A stretch of 62,150 nt of DNA from Bacteroidia bacterium. GTDB lineage: Bacteria; Bacteroidota; Bacteroidia; 2-12-FULL-35-15. The number at the start of each line of letters is the position of its first letter. The stretch's first letter is position 1. The stretch lies in contig JAGVJJ010000094.1 in the NCBI GenBank assembly GCA_020051175.1, positions 1 through 62,150 on the forward strand, read 5' to 3'. Both the position numbers and the translations under genes were made by a program. Shown piece by piece: positions 48,804-57,873 of this stretch. The notes below the pieces were generated by a model. It ran no database searches. It was not told where the DNA came from and worked only from the letters and a program-made list of their open reading frames with translations.

Positions 48804-49477
48804 CCCGTTCCGTTAGAGAACAGGAAATGATTCGGGCTAACCAGGTTTTCGCGTACGGCAAAAAGTACCAATCCGGCAGTATTGTTTACGCCCAGCTTGT
48901 TCATGATGTTCTTGCGGTGCGTGGTAACGGTATGTGTGCTTAAAAACAGCTTGTCCGCCACTTCTTTGTTGGAATAGCCTTCGGCAATAAGCGTAATGAT
49001 TTCAACTTCACGATCGCTGATGTTCATTCCTTCACAGGAATATTCATTTACTTTATTCGCTTTGTCAGTATCCACAACAGAGTTTACAATTTTGCCACAC
49101 ATGAACTTCTGACCCTTTGCAGTTTTATAGATAGCTTCCACGATTTCGTCCTGGTCACAGTCTTTCAATAAATGGGAGGTAACACCGGTTTTTAAAGCTT
49201 TTGAAATGATTTCATTGCTGATTAAGTCGGTGATTGCCAGGAATTTAGCTTTTGGGTATTTTTTTACAATCTGCTGAAGGCTATCGATACTGAAATTCTG
49301 GGAAGAATAATCAATAATAATAAGGTCGGGCTTAAAAAAGCGGGATTGGTTTACCAGGTCAGAAGCGCTTATAGCTTCAGCAAGTAGCGTAAAATCACTA
49401 TTTTCATTCAATAAAACCGCTAATCCTTTGCGGCTCAGGAAGTGACTATCGGCAATGGTAATTTTTATCTTTTCCAC
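48797..49477 (-). CDS. NarL/LuxR-family response regulator
   Basis: The 226-residue protein has an N-terminal receiver (1-120) with acidic Asp10 in TIADSHFLSRKG, phosphoacceptor Asp56 in DLIIIDYSSQ, and Lys in SHLLKDCDQ. The C-terminal LuxR-type HTH (about 150-215) reads NISDREVEIITLIAEGYSNK ... STHTVTTHRKNIMNKLGVNN. It should bind DNA as a phosphorylation-controlled dimer. The acidic pocket has ADSH in place of the usual DDH, so phosphorylation may be weak. No sensor kinase is adjacent. A near-perfect promoter lies at 49512-49542, and the stop codon falls within the arm of a MITE-like element. Confidence 0.92.
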   Translation of the reverse strand: MEKIKITIADSHFLSRKGLAVLLNENSDFTLLAEAISASDLVNQSRFFKPDLIIIDYSSQNFSIDSLQQIVKKYPKAKFLAITDLISNEIISKALKTGVTSHLLKDCDQDEIVEAIYKTAKGQKFMCGKIVNSVVDTDKANKVNEYSCEGMNISDREVEIITLIAEGYSNKEVADKLFLSTHTVTTHRKNIMNKLGVNNTAGLVLFAVRENLVSPNHFLFSNGTGN

Positions 49478-49511
49478 AATAACTTATTAAGAATGATTTT
49501 AAATAGAGAAT

Positions 49512-49542
49512 CAAAAGTACAGATTAAATTGTTTTTTGCAAA
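49512..49542 (-). promoter_or_regulatory. Bacteroidota-type promoter of the LuxR-type regulator
   Basis: Minus strand TTTG (49539-49542), 19-bp spacer, TACTTTTG (49512-49519). Both boxes and spacing match the TTTG/TAnnTTTG consensus. The start codon is 34 bp downstream. Confidence 0.72.
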
Positions 49543-49653
49543 ACTTATCGTGTTAAAAATAGACGGATAGACGAACAAAAACCATATGCTGCCAAAACTT
49601 AGTTTATTCTGACATTTTTCGGTTAATTTATCATTAAGTTTTCCCGGGTTATT

Positions 49654-49947
49654 ATATTTCGGTGCGCTGCACCTTTATTGGTTTTACTTTAATTTCTACA
49701 AATATTTCGCGGCTCTGCCGCTGTATTTTTCAAAAGTACACAAGTAGCTATCCTTTTTGTTAATAAGTGTTATACCTGTGCGTTCGGTTGATTTAACAAT
49801 AAAGCTTTCCAGGACTTTATGTTTCGGTGCGCTTCACCTTTATTGGTTTTACTTTAATTTCTACAAATATTTCGCGGCTCTGCCGCTGTATTTTTTAAAA
49901 GCCCGAAATAGCTATCTTTTGTTATAGCGTGTTCTATACCTGCGTCC
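49654..49947. repeat. Direct duplication of an A-B hairpin half element
   Basis: A stretch of about 128 bp at 49654-49784 recurs at 49819-49947. Each copy carries TTTCGGTGCGCT(G/T)CACC, then TCTACAAATATTTCGCGG and the GCGGC-TCT-GCCGC hairpin, followed by a related tail with TAGCTATC and ATACCTG. Confidence 0.82.
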
Positions 49948-50023
49948 TACAACCAAAATGAGTTTTAAATTAATGGCTACAATATTTCGTGGATTGGTCA
50001 CTCCAATACATTATAAATATTAA

Positions 50024-50094
50024 AGCGGCAGAGCCGCGAAACATTTGTAGTTATATCTAAAAGCCGTTTACAAGGGGTGCAGCGCACCGAAATA
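50024..50094. repeat. Inverted B'-A' half element
   Basis: GCGGC-AGA-GCCGC followed by CGAAACATTTGTAG and GGTGC-AGC-GCACC then GAAATAT; the reverse complement of the half elements at 49654 and 49819. Confidence 0.8.
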
Positions 50095-50142
50095 TTTATC
50101 TGTTTGCTTACTATCTGTCAAGTACAAATCCATTAATGGCTA

Positions 50143-51396
50143 TTATTTTGCTTTTTCTGCCTTTTTGCTCTTTTCAATCCTGATAACCTGCGCCAGTGAT
50201 TTTACAGCTCTGTCGTGCTTTTTAACAAATGGGTTATCCAGATCCCATACATAACCGGCAAGAACCGAGCATATCTGCTTTTTAATTTCCGGGTCTGGCT
50301 CTTCAGAAAAGAAAATATCGTGCAAATCACCGTTGTACCAGCTGGCGACATAAGTCCGGAAGGTATTAATGCCCTGCATCATGTGATCCGTATATTCCGT
50401 TTGCCAATCCACCTGCTCGCCCCTTAAAAACTTACCCACCAGCTTGCCTGCTTTATTTCCCGATTCCATGGCGAATGTAACTCCAGAAGAGAACACAGGA
50501 TCAAGGAACTCGGTAGCATTCCCGCACAATACAAAGCCATCACCAAACAGCTGTTTGGTGGAAATGGCATAGCCTTCAATAGTGCGCGGAGTAAATATCA
50601 TTTCTGCATCTTTAAAACGTTCGCGGGTATTGTCATCGGCAGCGGTGATGCCTTTCATACGCTCTACAGGATCTTCAGGGAAATCTTTAAAGAATTCCGG
50701 GTCGGCAACAAAACCTACGGATGTAATGCCATTGGAAAAAGGAATGATCCAAATCCAGGTACGCTGCTGATGTACTACAACCGTAATACGGTTACCATCA
50801 ATACCTCCCGGGCGCTTTAAATCGCGGAAATGCACGAAATGCGTTTTACGGGGTTCAAAGTTGGATGGTTTATCCAGGTTGAACATACGTGGAATCACCC
50901 GGCCATAGCCGCTTGCATCTACAATGAATTTGGCTTCTATTGTTTTTGTATTTCCTTGTTTATCTACAACGGTAGTAAGAGATTCCGTACCATTAAACTT
51001 AATGTCAGTAACACCTGTTTCCTGCTCTACAGAAACACCCATGGAAGCTACAGTATCAATAAGTATTTTATCAAACTGGCCTCTTGGTACCTGCCAGGTC
51101 CAGGTCCAGCCTTTGCTGAACTGGTTGGAAAAGTTGAAATCGCAGATTTCCTCGCCTCTCACAAATTTGGCTCCGAATTTTTCCTGGAAACCGGCTGCTT
51201 TCACTGCATCCAGTAGTTTAGCATCTTCCAGGTGGTCCATCACCCTTGGTAGTAGACTTTCTCCAATAACAAAACGCGGAAATTTTTCTTTTTCCACCAC
51301 TTTTACTTTAAATCCCTGCTGATGCAATATGGAGCTTGCTATGGAACCCGCAGGTCCGGCACCTATTACAAGTACATCTGTTTTTTCTGTTTGCAT
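50143..51396 (-). CDS. FAD-dependent halogenase/oxidoreductase of the flexirubin-type cluster
   Basis: From ATG 51396 the protein has 417 residues; an upstream ATG at 51414 is possible, but the chosen one overlaps the methyltransferase stop as TAATG, a typical coupling. The FAD-binding motif is VLVIGAGPAGSIAS with a later VVEKEKFPRFVIGESLLP, the GESLLP form shared by tryptophan-halogenase-like and geranylgeranyl-reductase-like flavoproteins. GYAISTKQLFGDGFVLCGNA, then EFLDPVFSSGVTFAMESG, binds the second part of FAD. In pigment clusters such enzymes chlorinate or oxidise the phenyl head group. The WxWxIP halogenase signature appears as RTWIWIIPFS, which favours halogenase-like ancestry. Substrate and chemistry remain inferred. 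Confidence 0.8.
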   Translation of the reverse strand: MQTEKTDVLVIGAGPAGSIASSILHQQGFKVKVVEKEKFPRFVIGESLLPRVMDHLEDAKLLDAVKAAGFQEKFGAKFVRGEEICDFNFSNQFSKGWTWTWQVPRGQFDKILIDTVASMGVSVEQETGVTDIKFNGTESLTTVVDKQGNTKTIEAKFIVDASGYGRVIPRMFNLDKPSNFEPRKTHFVHFRDLKRPGGIDGNRITVVVHQQRTWIWIIPFSNGITSVGFVADPEFFKDFPEDPVERMKGITAADDNTRERFKDAEMIFTPRTIEGYAISTKQLFGDGFVLCGNATEFLDPVFSSGVTFAMESGNKAGKLVGKFLRGEQVDWQTEYTDHMMQGINTFRTYVASWYNGDLHDIFFSEEPDPEIKKQICSVLAGYVWDLDNPFVKKHDRAVKSLAQVIRIEKSKKAEKAK

Positions 51397-52466
51397 TAGT
51401 TTATCTTTTTGCATTTAAGTAAGGTATGGCTGATGCCTACCTCATTTGATTCTTCTACTACTTTTAGTCCGGCCTCCTCAATCAGCTTGTAAAATATGTC
51501 GGACTGGTACATCTGGCTGTTGCCGTTTGCAATATTGGTAAAGTATAAGGAAGTCATTTGTAAACTGAATGAAGCTGCTTTAAAGCGCTGTTTGTCCCAG
51601 AAAAGCTCCATGATATATACCACACCATCATCATTCAACGAGTTGCAGCAGCGTTTTAAAATGGAAATTATTTGTTTATCTGAAAAGCAATCCAGAAACT
51701 GGCTCATCCATATAATATCAAAACCTTTAGGAAAAGTCAGACTTTCATCCAGTACATTGGTAGGATAAAACGTTACGCGGTCATTAAAGCCGCGGTTTTC
51801 AATATTCTTTTTTGCCATCTCAGCTTGTCCCGGCAAATCAATAATGGTTATGTGAACCTCCGGATCATGATTCAGGCATGCAAGGGTCCATTTACCGGTA
51901 TTACCACCTATATCCAGTAAAGTTTTTGGTTTATGTTTAAAAATGGCAGGCAAAACCTCAGGAAAGGAGTCGTCAGAATAAAAATGATCGAATTCAAACC
52001 AGCTTTTCTGTGCTTGCTGAGGCAATTTGGATAAGCCTTCATACACAGTGTCCCAGGAGCCAAATGTTTTTAACCCTTCAGGCTTGCTGTTGACAATGGA
52101 TTGTTGAAGCGTAAACATACCTTCATAGCATACATCATGAACAAAGTTGATGTTTACTTTTGTAAGTTCATCACTCAGTATAAAGTAGCCGGTTTTAGTA
52201 AGTGTGTATTTTTTCTCATTAACTAAAATTAAGCCAATACCTAGTCCGGCTTCTACTAAAACCCTAACACCATAGTGAGGGAGCTTAAGTAAAATGCATA
52301 TTTCATCAAGCGAAATGCCCTTTTCCCTGGCATTTTCAATAGTTTCAAGAATACCAAGGTTTTTTAATGCCCGAGTTGCCTGAAATACGATTGGTGCAAA
52401 GGCTATCCATTGTGCATATTCTTTAGCCTGCAGGCCAGTACGGGTATCTTTGCTGAAAAAATTCAT
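51396..52466 (-). CDS. SAM-dependent O-methyltransferase-like protein
   Basis: From ATG 52466 the protein has 356 residues. An ATG at 52526 would add 20 residues, but the -7 box at 52485-52492 lies within that extension, so the inner start is preferred. Residues 1-100 form a winged-helix dimerisation domain (LQAKEYAQWIAFAPIVFQAT ... LLKLPHYGVRVLVEAGLGIG). The SAM domain has TLLDIGGNTGKWTLACL (motif I), ITIIDLPGQ (motif II) and IIWMSQFLDCFSD. Such enzymes methylate phenolic hydroxyls, here possibly on the pigment ring. It is divergent from the ammonia-lyase gene across a palindromic element. Confidence 0.85.
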   Translation of the reverse strand: MNFFSKDTRTGLQAKEYAQWIAFAPIVFQATRALKNLGILETIENAREKGISLDEICILLKLPHYGVRVLVEAGLGIGLILVNEKKYTLTKTGYFILSDELTKVNINFVHDVCYEGMFTLQQSIVNSKPEGLKTFGSWDTVYEGLSKLPQQAQKSWFEFDHFYSDDSFPEVLPAIFKHKPKTLLDIGGNTGKWTLACLNHDPEVHITIIDLPGQAEMAKKNIENRGFNDRVTFYPTNVLDESLTFPKGFDIIWMSQFLDCFSDKQIISILKRCCNSLNDDGVVYIMELFWDKQRFKAASFSLQMTSLYFTNIANGNSQMYQSDIFYKLIEEAGLKVVEESNEVGISHTLLKCKKIN

Positions 52467-52484
52467 AGTTAAAAATTTAAGAAA

Positions 52485-52492
52485 CAAATGTA
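52485..52492 (-). promoter_or_regulatory. -7 box of the methyltransferase-halogenase operon
   Basis: Minus strand TACATTTG, an exact TAnnTTTG, 19 bp upstream of the ATG at 52466. A -33 match at correct spacing was not found. Confidence 0.45.
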
Positions 52493-52582
52493 AGATAAAC
52501 TTGTTATAAAATGGATTTTTTGACAAAAGTCATATTCCTTCCAAATGTTTTAGAGTTGACTGAGTGCCTTCTAAGCTTCTTT

Positions 52583-52749
52583 ATATTTCGGTGCTCTGCA
52601 CCTTAAAAATACACATCACATATATTCTACAAATATTTCGCGGCTCTGCCGCTAACACTGAGTTTTAATATTAAAAGCGGCAGAGCCGCGAAATATTTGT
52701 AGGGGAACAGAAATAACAACAAATGCCAAGGTGCAGAGCACCGAAATAT
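52583..52749. repeat. Complete A-B-B'-A' nested palindromic element
   Basis: Outer arms are perfect over 22 bp (52583-52604 and 52728-52749) and contain GGTGC-TCT-GCACC hairpins. Inner arms are perfect over 27 bp (52627-52653 and 52676-52702) and contain GCGGC-TCT-GCCGC hairpins. The element lies in the divergent space between the methyltransferase and ammonia-lyase genes. Confidence 0.9.
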
Positions 52750-52861
52750 TTTTAACAAAAGGAGTGTTGGCAGGAGCAATTGTTTACAACATAAAATTTA
52801 AACCGGCTCCGGAACTCATTACAAATTGTAATTTATATATATTCGCATTTTCAAAAAAACT

Positions 52862-54406
52862 ATGGAAAAGAACTCCGGCATTCTGAAGATTGGAGCAAAA
52901 ATACTGGATTATAATGGCTGTTACGATGTATTGGTGAATAATCGGGCCATTGAGCTGGATGAAGAGGCTTTAAAAAGAGTATTTGAAAGCTACTATTTTT
53001 TAAAAGAATTTATAAAAGACAAGCTGATTTATGGTATCAATACCGGTTTTGGGCCAATGGCACAATACAAGGTAAGTAATGATGACCAGGTGCAGCTTCA
53101 ATACAATCTTATTCGAAGCCATTGTTCCGGCAGCGGAAATATGATCCCTGTGCTGAACGTAAAGGCTTTGATGATGACGCGCTTAAATACCCTGATGCAG
53201 GGCTATTCTGGCATACACCCAGATGCAGTTATTTTATTGAAGGAACTGATCAACAAAAACATTTGTCCGGTAATATACGAGCATGGCGGATTGGGGGCCA
53301 GTGGTGATCTGGTACAGCTTGCACACCTGGCGCTGACATTGATTGGTGAAGGGGAGGTTCATTACAAAGGTGAGGTGGTTGAAACAGCAAAAGTATTTCA
53401 GGCTGAAGGCTTAAAACCATTAGAAGTTCATATCCGTGAAGGGCTGGCCCTGATGAATGGTACATCTGCCATGTGTGGAGTAGGACTGGTGAACCTGATA
53501 CATGCTAAAAACCTTGTAAAACATGCGCTGGCAGCATCCAGCATGATTGTGGAAATGGTGGAATCGTATGATGACCATTTTTCGAATGAACTCAACATCG
53601 TGAAACATCATGCCGGTCAAAACCAGGTGGCAAAGGAAATGCAGGCTTTTCTGAAAGACAGCCAGTTGGTGAAAAAAAGGGAAAAATACCTGTACAATAA
53701 GCCTATCAGAGAAAATATATTAAAAGATAAGGTACAGGAGTACTATTCAATACGCTGTGTGCCGCAGATTGTAGGGCCTGTTATTGATACCATTCAATAT
53801 GCAGAGCAGGTGATAGTGAATGAAATCAACTCGGTAAGCGACAATCCAATTATTGATTATAAAAACAAGAATGTTTTCCATGGCGGCAATTTTCATGGTG
53901 ACTATCCGGCCCTTGAAATGGACAAGCTGAAAATTGCGGTTACCAAGCTTTCCATGCTGTGCGAGCGGCAGCTGAACTTTTTAATGAATGATAAGCTGAA
54001 TGGCAAACTGCCTCCGTTTGTGAATTTAGGCGTGCTTGGTTTGAATTTGGGGGTACAGGGTGTGCAGTTTACTGCAACGTCCACAACAGCAGAAAACCAG
54101 ACACTGAGCTACCCGATGTATGTACACAGCATACCCAGCAACAACGATAACCAGGATATAGTAAGCATGGGTACCAATGCTGCTCTAATTGCGCAGAAAG
54201 TGATTTTTAATACATATGAAGTAATTGCAATTGAGTTTCTGGCCATTATTCAGGCCATTGATTACCTGAAAATACAGGATAAAATTTCCAAGAGCGGAGC
54301 AGATTACTATGTCGGCCTGAGGAAGCTGGTGCCTGTGTTTGATAAGGATTCTGTAAGGTATAAGGAGCAGGCGAGGATTGTGGATTACCTGAAAGTCCGT
54401 ATTTAA
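52862..54406 (+). CDS. Aromatic amino acid ammonia-lyase, probably tyrosine ammonia-lyase
   Basis: The 514-residue protein has the MIO-forming Ala146-Ser147-Gly148 triad in HGGLGASGDLVQLAHLAL, the catalytic Tyr57 in IYGINTGFGPM, and late motifs NVFHGGNFHGDYPALEMDK and QGVQFTATSTTAENQ. The substrate-selectivity loop reads YNLIRSHCSG, as I recall it from the Flavobacterium johnsoniae enzyme shown to be a tyrosine ammonia-lyase. It would release ammonia from tyrosine to make 4-coumarate, the starter for flexirubin-type aryl polyenes. It opens the plus-strand arm of the pigment cluster. Histidine ammonia-lyase is the alternative, but no hut genes are present. Confidence 0.9.
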   Translation: MEKNSGILKIGAKILDYNGCYDVLVNNRAIELDEEALKRVFESYYFLKEFIKDKLIYGINTGFGPMAQYKVSNDDQVQLQYNLIRSHCSGSGNMIPVLNVKALMMTRLNTLMQGYSGIHPDAVILLKELINKNICPVIYEHGGLGASGDLVQLAHLALTLIGEGEVHYKGEVVETAKVFQAEGLKPLEVHIREGLALMNGTSAMCGVGLVNLIHAKNLVKHALAASSMIVEMVESYDDHFSNELNIVKHHAGQNQVAKEMQAFLKDSQLVKKREKYLYNKPIRENILKDKVQEYYSIRCVPQIVGPVIDTIQYAEQVIVNEINSVSDNPIIDYKNKNVFHGGNFHGDYPALEMDKLKIAVTKLSMLCERQLNFLMNDKLNGKLPPFVNLGVLGLNLGVQGVQFTATSTTAENQTLSYPMYVHSIPSNNDNQDIVSMGTNAALIAQKVIFNTYEVIAIEFLAIIQAIDYLKIQDKISKSGADYYVGLRKLVPVFDKDSVRYKEQARIVDYLKVRI

Positions 54407-54466
54407 AAAGAATTCCCCATCACTAACAATTATATCTACTTTACTCTAACCCTTAAACTAAACTCT

Positions 54467-56068
54467 ATGAAAAAAATCCTTAGTATTTTATTATTAGCTC
54501 CCCTTTGTATGGCGGGACAAAAACTTTCTCCTGATATGAAGGTTTCTACCGGAACACCTTTCCTGGTAGTAGATGCTGCAAGCAAAGAGTATGTTGGTGT
54601 TGGCAATAACCATACTATTTCTGTTAAAACAGATGGTGAAAAAGTAATAATACAGAAGTACAACGTTTCTACCATGAAAGAGGTATCGAGAAACGAGTAT
54701 GAGGATTTTCCGAAATATACAAAGGTGCAAAGTGTGTTGCAGGTAGGCGAACACCTGTACTACATATTTGAGGCTTTTGATAAAAAAGCAAAGAATTACT
54801 CTGTTTATTCCAGGGAAATAGATATTGCAACCGGTAAATTTAATGAGTACAAAACATTATTTACTACAAAAGGCGAAGTTGCCTCAACCGGGTATGCAGG
54901 AGTAAATTTATTTGCAATGACAGCGCTTCCTAAGTTTGATGTGATTTCATCTTTTGACGGTTCAAAAATATTGATTCGCTTTAGAAACAAGCCTGAAAGT
55001 AGAAATGATTCTAAAAATAATGATGAGCTTGGATTCTTTGTATTCGATGCAAAATTCAACAAACTGTGGGGGAAGGAAGTTAAAATGCCACATACGGAAA
55101 AGGAAATGGACAATCTTGCTTTTGCTGTGAATAAAGAGGGAGTAGCATACATGCTTTCAAGAATAAATGCGAGCAAATCATTTGAGTTGATAACAGTAAA
55201 TGCAGATGGGCTTAAAAACAAAGTATTGCCGGTAAAAAAGGGATTGATGTTCAACAGTTTTGAACTTAGGGAAAATGCTAATGGGAACATGATTGCTGCA
55301 GGGTATTATGCAAATGGTACTGAAGCAAAAGTTGATTGGACCGGAAACCTTAGTACGAGCATGAATATCAATGGTATCTACGTGTTTGAAATAGGTAAGG
55401 ATGGTGGCATTGTAAAGGATATTGATTATCCGTTCTCAATAGAATTAATTAAAAAGTACCTTTCTAACAGGCAAAAAGAAAAAGCCGATAAGAGAGAAGA
55501 GGATGGAAAAGCTGGTATAAATGACCTTGTGCTTAGAAACTTTGTTTTAAACAGTGATGGAAGTATGGTGCTTATCGGTGAAGTGTATTACATGCGCAAG
55601 GAAATGTGGATGACAAGTATGGAAAACGTAACCCATTTTGGTGATGTAGTCATAACCAAGATTGATGCAAATGGCAAATTGGTTTGGGCCGATAAAATGC
55701 CGAAGAACCAGGCGATTTTAAGCAGCAATTATGTTGATATCAAAGGAATGGGGATTTCATACATCCAGGGAAAAGGTGCGCATTACATTTTGTTTGCTGA
55801 CAACAGAAAAAATGCAAACATTAAAATGGATCAGCCGGCAGAACCGCACAAAGGCGGTTTTGGAGGATATCTTACTGCCTACAAGGTAGATGATGCTACT
55901 GGTAAAATTGAGAAGCACTTAATTTGCGACCTGACAGATATTGGCGGAATCAGAGCTTACCAGTTTAGCGTATCGCGCATATTCCAGGCGATGGACAAAG
56001 TGTTTATGCTTGAAGTTTACATAAAGGATAAGCAGGATACGATGGTGAAAATGGAGCTGGTGAAATAA
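54467..56068 (+). CDS. Secreted protein of unknown function, paralogue 1 (beta-propeller-like)
   Basis: The 533-residue protein has a signal peptide (about 1-17, ending CMAGQ). The rest is a series of short beta-rich blades with Asp-Gly turns (FDVISSFDGSKILIRFR, NFVLNSDGSMVLIGEVYYM, VVITKIDANGKLVWADKMPK), which suggests a WD40/propeller-like fold. The segment DANGKLVWADKMPKNQ has a counterpart (DGTLLWANRIPRYQ) in the next gene. No catalytic motif is seen. It lies inside the pigment cluster, 60 bp after the ammonia-lyase gene, but nothing in it points to pigment chemistry. A surface or periplasmic binding role is only a guess. Confidence 0.65.
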   Translation: MKKILSILLLAPLCMAGQKLSPDMKVSTGTPFLVVDAASKEYVGVGNNHTISVKTDGEKVIIQKYNVSTMKEVSRNEYEDFPKYTKVQSVLQVGEHLYYIFEAFDKKAKNYSVYSREIDIATGKFNEYKTLFTTKGEVASTGYAGVNLFAMTALPKFDVISSFDGSKILIRFRNKPESRNDSKNNDELGFFVFDAKFNKLWGKEVKMPHTEKEMDNLAFAVNKEGVAYMLSRINASKSFELITVNADGLKNKVLPVKKGLMFNSFELRENANGNMIAAGYYANGTEAKVDWTGNLSTSMNINGIYVFEIGKDGGIVKDIDYPFSIELIKKYLSNRQKEKADKREEDGKAGINDLVLRNFVLNSDGSMVLIGEVYYMRKEMWMTSMENVTHFGDVVITKIDANGKLVWADKMPKNQAILSSNYVDIKGMGISYIQGKGAHYILFADNRKNANIKMDQPAEPHKGGFGGYLTAYKVDDATGKIEKHLICDLTDIGGIRAYQFSVSRIFQAMDKVFMLEVYIKDKQDTMVKMELVK

Positions 56069-56180
56069 ATTGACAAGAGGGTTTTCTAAATTCCTTTCTT
56101 GCATTACCGCTTAATACGTCTACATAATTGATGGCTCATAGATCAATCCAAATGATTTTTGACCGATAACTACAATAAAA

Positions 56181-57734
56181 ATGAAAAGGTATCTATTTAC
56201 GCTAATTCTAATACTGTCTTGTGTTCAAGCAACAGTTTATGCTCAAAAAATAAGTTGGGGTAAGGCTTTTGCAGCAGATAAAAGCTATTCTCCAATAATA
56301 ATAGAAGAGGAGGGCGACTTTTTTTATACATATGATTATTCCAGTAAAGAATTATTATTGGAAAAATTTGATAAAAAAAACTCCTCAGCTGTATATTCTA
56401 AAAAATATGAAATACCCAAAAGGCACGAATTTGAACTGATTGCAGTAGCAGATAAAAAAGTAATTGTGTTTTTTTCATTTTACGATAGTAAAAAAAGTTC
56501 AGCTGAAATTTATTGCAATACATATTCTACTACTGATGGAGTGATTTTAGAGTCAAATCATACCATTTCTTCTGTTCCATCTGAAGATAATAGAGATTAT
56601 AATGGCTACAGCTTTTCTGTATATAAATCCGATGATAATAAGTGGATTTTGGTTACAAATAGACTATACACCAAAAAGGAAGATGTAAATAAAACGTATT
56701 TTATTTTACTGAATGAAAAATTATCTAAAATATTCGAGAAAACGGAAAACACCGGTAAAGATAGGCTCATTCTCGATGATATGATAATAGGAAATGATGG
56801 CTCATGTTATTTTCAAAAAACGATTACCGGTGGTGATGGGACTAAACTTGTTTCTTTAGATGCAGATAAATCATTTAAAGAATACGAATATGGTTTAGAC
56901 GAAGCTAAATTAAAAGTGCCCCAAAATGCTAGCATAAGATTTCCGAATATTGCATTAAATAAAAAGGGGGAGCTTGTGTTGGTTAGCCAGTACGTTAAAG
57001 ATCGAGTTTTTTCTGGATATTTTTTTGTAAGTATTGATACAAAAACTAAAAAGATAGTTTCATCAAAAATAAATGAGTTTGACGACAAGTTGGTAAATCA
57101 ATTCCGTACAGAACGTGAAATAGAAAAAGGTAAAAAGACGAAAGTGCCTGAATATTTCACTAATATTCATTTTATAGCAAAAGAGGATGGAGGTATGATC
57201 GGAATTACAGGTGGAGTGCAACGAATAATAACTCAAACCAGAACAACGAATCAACAGGGATTTTCTTCATACGATCAAATTGGTGATGCTGTTATATATC
57301 ACAATGTAATGGCCCTTAATTTTTCAAGTGATGGAACTCTGCTTTGGGCAAACAGAATACCTAGATATCAATCCTATAGTTCCAGGAGATGGTGGGCGCC
57401 TCGTAAAAATGCGGATTATCTGTCTTCATTTTCTGTGCTCACAAATGACAAGTTGTATATTGCATATCATGATCATCTCTCAAATCTGGCTCTCAAATCC
57501 GATAGCGAACGAGTAAAGGGGTTTAGGATGTCGAAGAAAGCTGTAGTTGAATTGTTTACAATTGATTTAAAGACCGGTCAGAAAGATAAACGCCAATTCA
57601 CAGAGGGGACTGACGCAGAAACTTTCCTTGAACCTGCTAAAGCTTTTCAGAAATCACAAAATTCAGATATGATTATATTGGGAAGCAAAAAAACAAAATT
57701 CAAATTTGGGGTGATGTCTTTTGCGAAGTCTTAG
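56181..57734 (+). CDS. Secreted protein of unknown function, paralogue 2 (beta-propeller-like)
   Basis: The 517-residue protein has a signal peptide (about 1-21, ending VYAQ). It is Lys- and Ser-rich with repeated strand-turn units (EYEYGLDEAKLKVPQNASIR; FIAKEDGGMIGITGGVQ; ALNFSSDGTLLWANRIPRYQ). Length and the DGxLxWAxxxP segment make it a diverged relative of the preceding gene. The stretch SYSSRRWWAPRKNADYLSSF is distinctive but unassigned. It is more AT-rich than the flanking pigment genes. A promoter-like TAGTTTTG (57839-57846) follows, so the downstream pigment genes probably have their own transcript. Confidence 0.62.
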   Translation: MKRYLFTLILILSCVQATVYAQKISWGKAFAADKSYSPIIIEEEGDFFYTYDYSSKELLLEKFDKKNSSAVYSKKYEIPKRHEFELIAVADKKVIVFFSFYDSKKSSAEIYCNTYSTTDGVILESNHTISSVPSEDNRDYNGYSFSVYKSDDNKWILVTNRLYTKKEDVNKTYFILLNEKLSKIFEKTENTGKDRLILDDMIIGNDGSCYFQKTITGGDGTKLVSLDADKSFKEYEYGLDEAKLKVPQNASIRFPNIALNKKGELVLVSQYVKDRVFSGYFFVSIDTKTKKIVSSKINEFDDKLVNQFRTEREIEKGKKTKVPEYFTNIHFIAKEDGGMIGITGGVQRIITQTRTTNQQGFSSYDQIGDAVIYHNVMALNFSSDGTLLWANRIPRYQSYSSRRWWAPRKNADYLSSFSVLTNDKLYIAYHDHLSNLALKSDSERVKGFRMSKKAVVELFTIDLKTGQKDKRQFTEGTDAETFLEPAKAFQKSQNSDMIILGSKKTKFKFGVMSFAKS

Positions 57735-57838
57735 TATACAGCTGGCTGGATAGTAAGTCGCAAATCGTTTGTTTATTCTCTTTCAAATTTAAAATTACAT
57801 TTTAGATTAGAAAGCTTATAAATAAACGATTTTTTTAT

Positions 57839-57846
57839 TAGTTTTG
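57839..57846 (+). promoter_or_regulatory. -7 box upstream of the ketoreductase gene
   Basis: TAGTTTTG is an exact TAnnTTTG, 27 bp before the ATG at 57874. It overlaps an in-frame TTG (57844) and so argues against that TTG as start. Confidence 0.45.
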
Positions 57847-57873
57847 CTTTCTTATCCATTTAATCGAATAAGT

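Larger units (their letters stand above)
49478..50142. other. 665-bp intergenic region built largely from palindromic repeats
   Basis: Contains the regulator promoter, two direct A-B half elements and one inverted B'-A' half element of the GGTGC/GCGGC hairpin family. No protein gene is visible. Confidence 0.7.
52467..52861. other. 395-bp divergent intergenic region of the pigment cluster
   Basis: Contains the -7 box at 52485-52492, the nested palindrome 52583-52749, and a TATATTCG box (52838-52845, one mismatch to TAnnTTTG) before the ammonia-lyase gene. No protein gene is seen. Confidence 0.5.

Noticed and set aside
52467-52526. Upstream ATG extension of the methyltransferase
   Set aside because: The extension contains the exact TACATTTG promoter box, and the downstream ATG fits the usual start of the family.
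52862-54406. Histidine ammonia-lyase (hutH)
   Set aside because: No hut genes are present, and the gene heads a pigment cluster. The YNLIRSHCSG loop and overall sequence recall the Flavobacterium tyrosine ammonia-lyase.
57844-57873. TTG start adding ten residues to the ketoreductase
   Set aside because: It overlaps a TAnnTTTG promoter box, and the ATG at 57874 gives a standard SDR N-terminus (MTKYALVTGG).
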